Assembly (NCBI RefSeq): GCF_000336385.2
Contig: NZ_HG424486.1
Location: forward strand, 1-64,000
From: Lysobacter antibioticus HS124
GTDB lineage: Bacteria > Pseudomonadota > Gammaproteobacteria > Xanthomonadales > Xanthomonadaceae
DNA length: 64,000 nt
Direction of reading: 5' to 3'
Shown: positions 49,062 through 57,753 of the stretch, one piece after another
How positions within the stretch are numbered: position 1 is the stretch's first letter
Layout: each line of letters begins with the position of its first letter
Notes under the pieces: model-generated
The model's database searches: none
Told to the model about the DNA's origin: nothing
The model's input: the letters and a program-made list of their open reading frames with translations, nothing else
Made by a program: the position numbers and the translations under genes

Positions 49062-51425
49062 ATGCTGGACACCAAGATCGCGATCGCCTGCGCGCTGGCG
49101 CTGTGCATCACAGGCATCGCCATATACGCGATGCGCCCCCTGGCCAAGAACTTCGGCCTGGTCGACCGCCCTGGGCAACGCAAGCGGCACCAAGGCGATA
49201 TCCCGCTGATCGGCGGACTGGCGATTTTCGCCGGCCTGCTGTGCGGCGCGGCCTTCCTCGGTCTCGCCGACCGTTTCACGCTGTCGCTGCTCGGCAGCAC
49301 TGCGCTGATCGTCATCGTCGGCGCGATCGACGACTCCAAGGATCTCAGCGTTCGCGCGCGTCTTCTGGTGCAGACCGGCGCGTGCGTGCTGATGATGATC
49401 GGCAGCGGCCTGTACTTGAACGACCTCGGCAACCTGTTCGGCACCGGCCCGATCTCGCTCGGCCTGATCGGCCTGCCGCTGACTGTGATCGGCGTGGTCG
49501 GCCTGATCAACGCCTTCAACATGCTCGACGGCATCGATGGGCTCGCCGGCAGCCTGACCCTGACTTCGATCGTCGCCATCATGCTGTTCGCCGACGGCAT
49601 CGCGCCTTCGGCGATCTCGCTGCCGCTGTTGCCGGTGCTGTTCGCGGCGATCGTGCCCTACCTGTTCGCCAATCTCGGCCTGTGGCGCGGGCAAAAGATC
49701 TTCATGGGCGACGCCGGCAGCATGGCGATCGGCTACCTGCTCGCCTGGAGCCTGGTCTACCTGAGCCAGCGCGGCGGCGCGCGCCTGGACGCGGCCGACG
49801 CGCTGTGGTGCGTGGCCTTGCCGGTGCTGGACACGCTGGCGGTGATGTACCGGCGCATGCGCAAGGGTCTGTCGCCGTTCAAGCCCGATCGCCAGCACCT
49901 GCACTACATGCTGCTCGACAGCGGCTGCTCGCCGCGCATCGCGTTGGCGATCCTGGTGGTGACCGCGACAACGCTGGCAGCGATCGGCTACAGCCTGCGC
50001 AACCTGCCGTTGGGCGTGAACCTGGCGATCTTCGCCGCTCTGCTGATCGCCTACACCGTCGGCCTGACCCACGGCTGGAAATTCGAGCCGCGCTTGCCGA
50101 ACTGGCGTCCTGAGAACGACGCGATGGAACTGGAAGCCGCCCACGCGCCGGGCCTGAGCCTGCCCGACGGCGCCGCCTTGCCCGCCCTCGCGCGCACCGG
50201 ACTGGCCGAGGACGCGTCCGCGGTGACCAAGCTGCCGTCGTCGATGCCGGCCGCCGCCGCGGTGGCCGCGCCGCGCAAGATCAAGACCCTATGCGTGTTC
50301 GGCACTCGTCCGGAAGCGATCAAGATGGCGCCGCTGGCGCTGATGCTGAACGCCGACCCGCGCTTCGAGGCGCGCGTGTGCGTGACCGGCCAGCACCGGC
50401 AGATGCTCGATCAGGTGCTGAGCCTGTTCGACATCCAGCCCGATTACGACCTGGCGATCATGAAGCCGGGCCAGGACCTGACCGACATCACCACCGCCAT
50501 CCTGACCGGCATGAAGAAGGTGCTGGCCGAGCTGAAGCCGGACGTGGTGCTGGTCCACGGCGACACCTCGACCACCATGGCGACCACCCTGGCGGCCTAC
50601 TACCAGCAGGTGCCGGTGGCCCACGTCGAGGCCGGCCTGCGCACCGGCAACCTGTACTCGCCGTGGCCGGAAGAGGCCAACCGCAAACTCACCGGCGCGC
50701 TGGCGGCGATGCACTTCGCCCCGACCGATCTGTCGATGCAGAACCTGCGCGCCGAAGGCATCGCCGCCGACCGTATTTCGATCACCGGCAACACCGTGAT
50801 CGACGCGCTGAAGGAAGTGGTGAGCCGGATCGAGCGCACCGATACGCTGCGCGAGCAGTTGTCGCAGCAGTTCGCCTTCCTCGACCCGAAGCGGCGCATG
50901 ATCCTGGTCACCGGCCATCGCCGCGAAAGCTTCGGCGGCGGCTTCGAGCGCATCTGCCACGCGCTGCGCGATATCGCCCTGCGCCATCCGGACGTGGACA
51001 TCGTCTATCCGGTGCACCTCAACCCGCAGGTGCGCGAGCCGGTCAACCGCCTGCTGCGCGACATCAAGCAGATCCACCTAATCGAGCCGCTGGACTACCT
51101 GCCGTTCGTGTACCTGATGAACGCCGCCCACATCATCCTCACCGACTCCGGCGGCATCCAGGAAGAAGCGCCCTCGCTGGGCAAGCCGGTGCTGGTGATG
51201 CGCGACACCACCGAGCGCCCGGAAGCGGTCGCGGCCGGCACGGTCAAGCTGGTCGGAACCGACCGCCAGCTGATCGCCGACGGCGTCAGCGCCCTGCTGC
51301 AGGACCGCTCGGCCTACGAAGCGATGAGCTTCGCCCACAACCCCTACGGCGACGGCAAGGCCTGCGAGCGCATCGTCGAAGCGCTGGCCGCGATCAAGGT
51401 CGAGGTCTCGCAGTTGGCCGCCTGA
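49062..51425 (+). CDS. WecA-WecB fusion: phosphoglycosyltransferase plus UDP-GlcNAc 2-epimerase
   Basis: The 787-residue protein joins two complete enzymes. Residues 1 to about 345 are a polytopic WecA/MraY-type domain ([69 protein letters not shown]) that transfers GlcNAc-1-P or a similar sugar to undecaprenyl phosphate. After an Ala/Pro-rich linker, residues about 406-787 are non-hydrolysing UDP-GlcNAc 2-epimerase ([72 protein letters not shown]), giving UDP-ManNAc. In most bacteria these are separate genes. ATG 49062 fits the WecA start; ATG 48993 would add 23 residues. Confidence 0.88.
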   Translation: MLDTKIAIACALALCITGIAIYAMRPLAKNFGLVDRPGQRKRHQGDIPLIGGLAIFAGLLCGAAFLGLADRFTLSLLGSTALIVIVGAIDDSKDLSVRARLLVQTGACVLMMIGSGLYLNDLGNLFGTGPISLGLIGLPLTVIGVVGLINAFNMLDGIDGLAGSLTLTSIVAIMLFADGIAPSAISLPLLPVLFAAIVPYLFANLGLWRGQKIFMGDAGSMAIGYLLAWSLVYLSQRGGARLDAADALWCVALPVLDTLAVMYRRMRKGLSPFKPDRQHLHYMLLDSGCSPRIALAILVVTATTLAAIGYSLRNLPLGVNLAIFAALLIAYTVGLTHGWKFEPRLPNWRPENDAMELEAAHAPGLSLPDGAALPALARTGLAEDASAVTKLPSSMPAAAAVAAPRKIKTLCVFGTRPEAIKMAPLALMLNADPRFEARVCVTGQHRQMLDQVLSLFDIQPDYDLAIMKPGQDLTDITTAILTGMKKVLAELKPDVVLVHGDTSTTMATTLAAYYQQVPVAHVEAGLRTGNLYSPWPEEANRKLTGALAAMHFAPTDLSMQNLRAEGIAADRISITGNTVIDALKEVVSRIERTDTLREQLSQQFAFLDPKRRMILVTGHRRESFGGGFERICHALRDIALRHPDVDIVYPVHLNPQVREPVNRLLRDIKQIHLIEPLDYLPFVYLMNAAHIILTDSGGIQEEAPSLGKPVLVMRDTTERPEAVAAGTVKLVGTDRQLIADGVSALLQDRSAYEAMSFAHNPYGDGKACERIVEALAAIKVEVSQLAA

Positions 51426-51569
51426 TCCGCGCCCCATCCATCGGGCGCGGGCCGCTCCGGCGCGCGCGACGCACAGGCGGCGAGATCTTTCGCCGCCTTG
51501 TGCGTTGAACGAACCGGCCGCCCGCGCCGCCGCATCCCCCCGCTCCACGGGAGCAACCTCGGAGTTCTT

Positions 51570-52829
51570 ATGCAATTCGAAACCGTTTCGGTCATCGGCC
51601 TGGGTTACATCGGCCTGCCCACCGCCGCCGCGTTCTGCGCTGCCGGCAAGCGCGTGATCGGCGTCGACGTCAACGCCCGCGCGGTGGAGACCATCAACCG
51701 CGGCGAGATCCACATCTTCGAGCCCGAGCTCGACGTCGCCGTATACGCCGCGGTCAACAAGGGCCTGCTGCGCGCGACCGACACGCCGCAGCCCGCCGAT
51801 GCGTTCCTGATCGCGGTGCCGACTCCGTTCAAGGGCGACCACCAGCCCGACCTGAGCTACATCGAAGCCGCCGCCAAAGCGCTGGCGCCGGTGCTGGCCA
51901 AGGGCAATCTGATCGTGCTCGAGTCGACCTCGCCGGTCGGGGCCACCGAACAACTCGCCGCGTGGCTGGCCGCCGCGCGTCCGGACCTGAGCTTCCCGCA
52001 GCAGGCCGGCGTCGAAGCCGACGTCAACGTCGCCTATTGCCCCGAGCGCGTGCTACCCGGCCACGTGATGCGCGAGCTGATCGAGAACGACCGCATCATC
52101 GGCGGCATGACCCCGCGCTGCGCCGAGCGCGCGTGCGAGCTTTACCGCGCCTTCGTCCGCGGCGAATGCATCGTCACCGACGCGCGCACCGCCGAGATGT
52201 GCAAGCTGACCGAGAACGCGTTCCGCGACGTCAACATCGCCTTCGCCAACGAACTGTCGATCATCAGCGACAAGTTCGGCATCAACGTCTGGGAGCTGGT
52301 GCGCCTGGCCAACCGCCATCCGCGCGTCAACATCCTGCAGCCGGGCCCGGGCGTCGGCGGTCACTGCATCGCGGTCGACCCCTGGTTCATCGTCGACAGC
52401 GCACCGGAAGAAGCGCGCCTGATCCGCACCGCGCGCGAGGTCAACAACAGCAAGCCGCACTGGGTCATGGACAAGGTCGACGCCGCGATCGCCGAGGCCA
52501 AGGCCGCCGGCAAGGAAGACAAGCACCTGACCATCGCCGTGTTCGGCCTGTCGTTCAAGCCCGACATCGACGACCTGCGCGAAAGCCCGGCGCTGGACAT
52601 CGCGATCGAGCTCGCCGCGCGCCATCCGGGCAAGGTGCTCGCGGTCGAGCCGCACATCGACGCGCTGCCGGACAAGCTCAAGTCGTCGCCGAACGTGATC
52701 TTGGTGGACTTCCCCACCGCCAGCGCCCAGGCCGACATCGGTCTGCTGCTGGTCGACCACAAGCCGTTCAAGGAACAGGCCGCGCCGACCCATCTGCGCC
52801 TGGTCGACACCAAGGGCATCTGGACCTGA
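51570..52829 (+). CDS. wecC: UDP-N-acetyl-D-mannosamine dehydrogenase
   Basis: The 419-residue protein has the N-terminal Rossmann motif VSVIGLGYIGLPTAAAFCAAG and ESTSPVGATEQLAAWL. The catalytic-domain KLTENAFRDVNIAFANELSII and the active-site Cys in GPGVGGHCIAVDPWF follow, then the C-terminal FGLSFKPDIDDLRESPALDIA. It oxidises UDP-ManNAc to UDP-ManNAcA with 2 NAD+. It follows the fused epimerase by 144 nt, so the two give a direct UDP-GlcNAc to UDP-ManNAcA route. The start is ATG 51570. Confidence 0.92.
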   Translation: MQFETVSVIGLGYIGLPTAAAFCAAGKRVIGVDVNARAVETINRGEIHIFEPELDVAVYAAVNKGLLRATDTPQPADAFLIAVPTPFKGDHQPDLSYIEAAAKALAPVLAKGNLIVLESTSPVGATEQLAAWLAAARPDLSFPQQAGVEADVNVAYCPERVLPGHVMRELIENDRIIGGMTPRCAERACELYRAFVRGECIVTDARTAEMCKLTENAFRDVNIAFANELSIISDKFGINVWELVRLANRHPRVNILQPGPGVGGHCIAVDPWFIVDSAPEEARLIRTAREVNNSKPHWVMDKVDAAIAEAKAAGKEDKHLTIAVFGLSFKPDIDDLRESPALDIAIELAARHPGKVLAVEPHIDALPDKLKSSPNVILVDFPTASAQADIGLLLVDHKPFKEQAAPTHLRLVDTKGIWT

Positions 52830-52866
52830 GCCCGCCGGCCGGCCGCACCGACATGACCGATCTCCG

Positions 52867-54159
52867 ATGATCCGCCGCCTGATCACCACCGCCAGCCTCT
52901 CGGCGATCAGCGCCATGGCCTCGCGCGGCGCGATCTTCGCCGGCGTGTTGCTGGTCGCCTACTTGCTGGGGCCGGAGGCCTTCGGTCAGTTCACCCTGAT
53001 CCAGACCACCGCGCTGCTGTTCACCACCTTCTGCGCCCTCAGCCTGGGCCAGATGGCGACCAAGATCGTCGCCGAGGCGGTGGACGGCCCGCGCGAGCGG
53101 TTGCAGGTGGCGCTGTCGGTGTCGTACGGCTCGGCGCTGCTGATCGCGTTGGGGTTCGCGGCGTTGATCGTGGCCTTGTCGCCGCTGCTGGCGCGCTGGG
53201 TCGGCCATTCGGCGGCGCTGACGCCGGTCTACGCCAGCGCCGGCCTGCTGGTGCTGGCCGGCTTCGTCACCGCAGTCCAGAACGGCGTCGCCCTGGCCCT
53301 GCATCGGGTCAAGGAACAGGCCTACGCCAACATCGCCAGCGCCCCGGTCGCGTTCGCGATCATGGTACTGGCGGCGATGCGCCACGACCTGCATTGGGCG
53401 GTGTACGGCTACGTGCTCTCGCAGGCGGTGATCGCGCTCGGCCAGGAACGCGGCCTGCGCCGCTACCGGCGCGAACACGGCCTGCGCCTGTCGCTGCGCG
53501 CGACCCGGCGCGAGGACTGGACGGTGCTGTGGAAGCTCGGCCTGCCGTCCTCGCTGGCCGGCCTGCTGACCGTGCCCGCGATGTGGATCGTAATGGTGAT
53601 GCTGTCGCACACCGGCGACGGCGCGGTCGAGCTGGGCAATTTCGCCCTCGGCAATCAGGCCCGCTCGATCCTGCTGTTCGGCATCGGCGTGGTCGCCAAC
53701 GCGGCCCTGCCGATGCTGTCCTCGGCGCTGGCGCGCGGCGACCGCGGCAGCGCCTCGACGGTGCTGCGCCACTCGATGCTGTTGCTGCTGGCGATCACCG
53801 GCGGCATCGCCCTGTTCGCCGGTTTCGCCGCACCGCCGGCGATCCACGCCTTCGCCCCGGACTACGCCGGCTCGGTGCAACCGCTGCAATGGCTGCTGGC
53901 CTCGGTGGTGGCGACCGCGCCTACCACGATCCTGATGCGCAAGGCCACCGCCGACGGACGGCCCGGCATCCTGCTGGCCGGCAACGCGGTGTTCTGCGTG
54001 GTTCTGCTCGCCGCCGCCGCGGTCGCCCTGCGTATGCACGGCGGCGCGGCCGGCCTGGCCCAGGCCTATTTCGTCGCCTCGGTGCTGCAGCTGCTGACCT
54101 TCGCTTTGTTCAACCGCAACGAGCTGCGCTGGAAGGCCGTGGCACGGAGTAACCCATGA
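52867..54159 (+). CDS. Wzx-type oligosaccharide flippase
   Basis: The 430-residue membrane protein has about 12 hydrophobic segments. The polysaccharide-biosynthesis/MOP pattern is seen at the N-terminus (SRGAIFAGVLLVAYLLGPEAFGQFTLIQTTALLF) and in GLPSSLAGLLTVPAMWIVMVML. It moves undecaprenyl-linked repeat units to the periplasmic face. Its stop overlaps the start of the next gene (ATGA), so it is translationally coupled to the acyltransferase. Confidence 0.87.
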   Translation: MIRRLITTASLSAISAMASRGAIFAGVLLVAYLLGPEAFGQFTLIQTTALLFTTFCALSLGQMATKIVAEAVDGPRERLQVALSVSYGSALLIALGFAALIVALSPLLARWVGHSAALTPVYASAGLLVLAGFVTAVQNGVALALHRVKEQAYANIASAPVAFAIMVLAAMRHDLHWAVYGYVLSQAVIALGQERGLRRYRREHGLRLSLRATRREDWTVLWKLGLPSSLAGLLTVPAMWIVMVMLSHTGDGAVELGNFALGNQARSILLFGIGVVANAALPMLSSALARGDRGSASTVLRHSMLLLLAITGGIALFAGFAAPPAIHAFAPDYAGSVQPLQWLLASVVATAPTTILMRKATADGRPGILLAGNAVFCVVLLAAAAVALRMHGGAAGLAQAYFVASVLQLLTFALFNRNELRWKAVARSNP

Positions 54160-54677
54160 GAGTCGTACGTCTGCTGAAGAAATCCGTGATCCTCGGCGCG
54201 ATCCGGGTCGGCTGGCTGATCAAGCCGGGCCTGGTCACGCGCCTGTTCACCTGGTACCTGAAGTCGGAAGGCGCGCAGATCGACGGCATGCCCAATTACC
54301 TGTCGGCCAAGATCTGGTTCGACGGCACCGACTACTCGCTGATCCGGCTCGGCGAGGGCTGCACGATCTCCAGCAACGTGCGCATCCTGACCCACGACGC
54401 CGCGGTGCACACCGCGGCCAAGGAACTGGGGCTGCGCTTCGAACGGCCCGAGATCCGGGTCAAGCCGGTCTCGATCGGCCGCTACAGTTTCGTCGGCACC
54501 GGTTCGATCATCATGCCCGGCGCCGACATCGGCCCGGGCTGCATCATCGGCGCCGGCAGCGTGGTGCGCGGCAAGATCCCGCCGCTGAGCATCGTGGTCG
54601 GCAGCCCCGGCCAGATCGTCGGCTCGGTGACCGAGTACGTCGCCAAGCTCTACCCCGACCGGGTCCGGGCCGGCTGA
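54156..54677 (+). CDS. Hexapeptide-repeat acyltransferase
   Basis: The 173-residue protein has an N-terminal hydrophobic helix region. A left-handed beta-helix signature follows (IGRYSFVGTGSIIMPGADIGPGCIIGAGSVVRGKIPPLSIVVGSPGQIVG), as in the LbetaH acetyltransferases. ILTHDAAVHT carries the candidate catalytic His. It probably O-acetylates a sugar of the repeat unit using acetyl-CoA. It is coupled to the flippase gene by a 4-nt overlap. Confidence 0.85.
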   Translation: MRVVRLLKKSVILGAIRVGWLIKPGLVTRLFTWYLKSEGAQIDGMPNYLSAKIWFDGTDYSLIRLGEGCTISSNVRILTHDAAVHTAAKELGLRFERPEIRVKPVSIGRYSFVGTGSIIMPGADIGPGCIIGAGSVVRGKIPPLSIVVGSPGQIVGSVTEYVAKLYPDRVRAG

Positions 54678-54684
54678 GGCGCGC

Positions 54685-55218
54685 ATGTCGTCCCTGTCCA
54701 AGACCGCCTACGTGATCGCCCGCACCCTGTCGGCCTTCGGCCTGCCGGGGCTGCGCGGCCTGCGCACGCGCATCTACGCCTGGCATTTCCGCGCCGCCGG
54801 GATGAGCGTGTCCGACCGGGTGATGGTGGTCGCCGCGCATCGCAGCGACAGCGCCGCGATCTCGTTCGGCCGCGGCGTCGAGCTCGGCGCCGACAGCTAC
54901 ATCGACTATTCCGGCGGGGTGCGCATCGGCGATCACGTCGCGGTGTCCGAAGGCGCCAAGCTGTTCACCCACAACCACGCGGTGCGGCGCGGCCATGCCG
55001 ACTGGCACCGCAATCCGATCGAGTTCTCGCCGCTGCAGATCGAGGACTACGCCTGGATCGGCGCCGGCGCGACCGTGCTGCCGCGGGTGCGGCGGATCGG
55101 CCGCGGCGCCATCGTCGGCGCCGGCGCGGTGCTGGCCGAGGACGTGCCGGATTTCGCCGTCTACGCCGGCAACCCCGCGCGCGAGATCTTCCGCCGCGAC
55201 ATCACCGAGCAGGACTGA
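54685..55218 (+). CDS. Second hexapeptide-repeat acyltransferase
   Basis: The 177-residue protein has the beta-helix pattern (IDYSGGVRIGDHVAVSEGAKLFTHNHAVRRGHADWHRNPI, IEDYAWIGAGATVLPRVRRIGRGAIVGAGAVLAEDVPDFAVYAGNPARE) of maltose/galactoside O-acetyltransferase-like enzymes. HNHAV carries the catalytic His. The end PARE(I)F is the usual end of the family. It starts 7 nt after the previous acyltransferase. Two such enzymes suggest two acetylation sites or different acyl groups on the polymer. Confidence 0.86.
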   Translation: MSSLSKTAYVIARTLSAFGLPGLRGLRTRIYAWHFRAAGMSVSDRVMVVAAHRSDSAAISFGRGVELGADSYIDYSGGVRIGDHVAVSEGAKLFTHNHAVRRGHADWHRNPIEFSPLQIEDYAWIGAGATVLPRVRRIGRGAIVGAGAVLAEDVPDFAVYAGNPAREIFRRDITEQD

Positions 55219-55234
55219 GGGAGGCCGGACCGGT

Positions 55235-56566
55235 TTGGCGACGCTCTACGTCATCTTCTTCATGAGCCTGGGACTGCTGGCGTTCGCGCGCATCGGCGGC
55301 CGCTTCGATCGCCTGTTCGTCAATCCGATCCTGGCCTTCGTCCTCACCGTCGCCTTCATCTACGGCTTCATTCCCTGGCTGAAGGAACTGCAGCAAGTCC
55401 AGACCTATCCGTTCTACTACTCGACCGACGCCAAGCTGTTCGCCCTGTTGTTCTCGCTGGTGTTCTGCCTGTCCGGCATCGGCGGCTATCTGCTCGCCGG
55501 CGGCGGCGCGCGCCCCGCCCTGCCGCAGGTGCGCGCGCTGACCAAGCGCGAACGGCGGCGGGTGCTGGTGCTGGTCGGCATTCCGGCGATGTGTGCGGTG
55601 CTGTATCTGGCGCGCACGGTGTCGGCCTACGACCTGGCCGACTACATGAAGGACCGGATCATGATCCGCCGCGGCATGGGCCCGGCGGTGGTGCTGGCGT
55701 TCGCGGCGATCTGCTACGCAGCGATCCTGGTCACCAACTATTTCGCTTCGCGGCGCGCGCCGGGACGGCCGATGTCGCGCTGGCGGCTGCTGCCGATCGG
55801 CGCGGTGGTGCTGGTGGTCGCGGTGGCCTTCGTCGCCATGGGCAACCGCAACTTCGTCTTCATCCTGATCGCGATCGTGCTGTTCGCCTCGCTGTCGATC
55901 TTCAAGGGCCGGATGAGCCGCGCACTGATGCTGCTGCCGGTGATGCTGGCGATCGCCCTGGGCCTGTCGGCCTGGGCCAAGATCCGCACCACCCTGGACA
56001 GCGCCGACGCCTCCAGCGTGACCAGCGAAGGGCCGGTGCAATTGCTGGTGTACGGCCTCAACGGCGCGTTCGGCAACGCCGAGAACCTGGTCTGGCTGGC
56101 CCAGCACGAACGCGACTGGGACCCGGTCTACGGCGCCACCGTGGTCGCCGCCGCGCTCAACCCGATTCCGCGCGCGTTCTGGCCGGACAAGCCGTTCGGC
56201 GGCGGCCCGGCGCTGCGCAACATGATCTACCCCGGCAGCTACACCCTCGACGGCGAGAAGCTGACCTCCTACACCACCGGCCTACCGACCGAGGGCTACA
56301 TGAACTTCGGCCTGCTCGGCCTGGTGCTGTTCGGCCTGGTCAACGGCGCCTGCCTGGCCGGCATCCGCAATCTCTACGCGCGACGGCGCGAGGTCACGCC
56401 GGTCGGCGTGGTCGTCTACAGCTTCTCGATCTTCATGTTCTCTTCCGGATTTCTGTATATGGAACTGCTCGGCGGCTGGAGTCGCTATTTCATCACCGTG
56501 CTGCTGCTGTTCGCGGTCACCTGGCTGGGCAATCGCCCGATCCGCATGCGCGGGGTGACGGCATGA
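55235..56566 (+). CDS. Wzy-like O-antigen/capsule polymerase
   Basis: The 443-residue protein has about 10-12 hydrophobic segments with a large periplasmic loop (about 265-350: NPIPRAFWPDKPFGGGPALRNMIYPGSY and TTGLPTEGYMNFGLLG). The motif PRAFWPDKP followed by E-x-Y-x-N-F-G is typical of the oligosaccharide-repeat polymerase (O-antigen polysaccharide polymerase) group. It joins flipped repeat units. The start is a TTG at 55235 with GGGAGG upstream; ATG 55262 would remove the first part of TM1. Its stop overlaps the next start (ATGA). Confidence 0.83.
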   Translation: MATLYVIFFMSLGLLAFARIGGRFDRLFVNPILAFVLTVAFIYGFIPWLKELQQVQTYPFYYSTDAKLFALLFSLVFCLSGIGGYLLAGGGARPALPQVRALTKRERRRVLVLVGIPAMCAVLYLARTVSAYDLADYMKDRIMIRRGMGPAVVLAFAAICYAAILVTNYFASRRAPGRPMSRWRLLPIGAVVLVVAVAFVAMGNRNFVFILIAIVLFASLSIFKGRMSRALMLLPVMLAIALGLSAWAKIRTTLDSADASSVTSEGPVQLLVYGLNGAFGNAENLVWLAQHERDWDPVYGATVVAAALNPIPRAFWPDKPFGGGPALRNMIYPGSYTLDGEKLTSYTTGLPTEGYMNFGLLGLVLFGLVNGACLAGIRNLYARRREVTPVGVVVYSFSIFMFSSGFLYMELLGGWSRYFITVLLLFAVTWLGNRPIRMRGVTA

Positions 56567-57666
56567 ACGCGATCATCCTCGGCCAGGGCAATCCTTATCT
56601 GAAGAATCCATACCTGAGCAAGCTGTCGCAGGTGCTGGACGCGGCCGCGATCCCGTACGAGTTCTGGATCTGGAGCCGCGACAAGCAGGCCGCCGCGCTG
56701 CCCAAGGTGCGGGTGCTGTTGAGCTTCGGTTCCTGGGGCGGGGGCGCGGTCAACGCGCTCGGCTATGCGCTGTGGGTGGCCTGGCTGACCCTGCGCGTGT
56801 TCCTGCAACCGCGCGCCGGAGTGTACTTCTGCTCGCGCCTGGACGCGGCCCTGCCCTGCGCGCTGGTCGCCAGCCTGCGCGACTGCCAGTACGTGTTCCT
56901 GGACCGCGACAAGCTGTCCAAGAGCTATGCCTGGCCCAAGCCGGTCAAGCGCCTGATCGAGGCGATCGAACGTTTCGTCGGCCGCCGCGCCACCCTGCAC
57001 GTGGTGCCGGGCGCCTCGCGCGCGGTCGACGGCGACGGCGGCAACATCCGCATCGTCCGCAATACCCCGCACAGCGACGTGATCCAGCGCGCGCGCGGCC
57101 TGGTCGCCGGCATGCCGCCGCGCGACGGCCGCCTGCGGGTGCTGATCAGCGGCCTGATCTCGCCCGAACGCGGCGCGAAGATGATGCGCGAGGCGGTCGA
57201 AGCGGTCGGCGACCGGATCGATTTCGTCGCCGCCGGTCGCCTGCTCGGCGACGACGCCAAGCGTCTGGCCGAACTGCTCGGCGAACGCTACCGCGGCATC
57301 GTCAGCAACGAGGACGCGCTGGCCCTGCTGCTCAGCGCCGACCTGGTGCTGGCCTTCTACGACCCGGCGCTGGAGATCAACCGCCTGGCCGAACCCAACA
57401 AGTGGTTCGACTGCGCGGCGCTGCAGATTCCGTTCGTCACCAATCCCGGCCTGGACACGTCGCAGCCGTTCGAAGCCGCCGATGCCTGCTTCCTGTGCGA
57501 GTACGGCGACGGTCGCGTCCTGGCCCAGGAACTGCTGCGCATCGACGCCGATCCGCAGGCGCTGGAACGGCGCCGCGCAGGCCTGCGCACCCTGCGCTAC
57601 GAGGCCTGGGACACGGCGATGGCGCGGGTCATCGCCGAATGCGCCGGCTTGAGCCGGAAACGCTGA
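56563..57666 (+). CDS. Glycosyltransferase, family not certain
   Basis: The 367-residue protein has a weak N-terminal half (IILGQGNPYLKNPYLSKLSQVLD, VYFCSRLDAALPCALVASLRDCQYVFLDRD) and a GT-B-like C-terminal half. That half contains LRVLISGLISPERGAKMMREAVEAV, LLSADLVLAFYDPALEINRLAEPNKWFDCAALQIPFVTN. NxxKWFDxAA is a variant of the E(x7)E donor-site motif seen in GT4 enzymes. It probably adds a sugar to the lipid-linked unit in the cytoplasm. It is coupled by overlap to the polymerase. Confidence 0.75.
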   Translation: MNAIILGQGNPYLKNPYLSKLSQVLDAAAIPYEFWIWSRDKQAAALPKVRVLLSFGSWGGGAVNALGYALWVAWLTLRVFLQPRAGVYFCSRLDAALPCALVASLRDCQYVFLDRDKLSKSYAWPKPVKRLIEAIERFVGRRATLHVVPGASRAVDGDGGNIRIVRNTPHSDVIQRARGLVAGMPPRDGRLRVLISGLISPERGAKMMREAVEAVGDRIDFVAAGRLLGDDAKRLAELLGERYRGIVSNEDALALLLSADLVLAFYDPALEINRLAEPNKWFDCAALQIPFVTNPGLDTSQPFEAADACFLCEYGDGRVLAQELLRIDADPQALERRRAGLRTLRYEAWDTAMARVIAECAGLSRKR

Positions 57667-57753
57667 GGCCGCCATGACGCCCGTCAACCGATAACGCATC
57701 GCCGCCCGCCCCCGCCGCGACGCCTCACCTTCCCCCTTCGTACTGGAACCACC

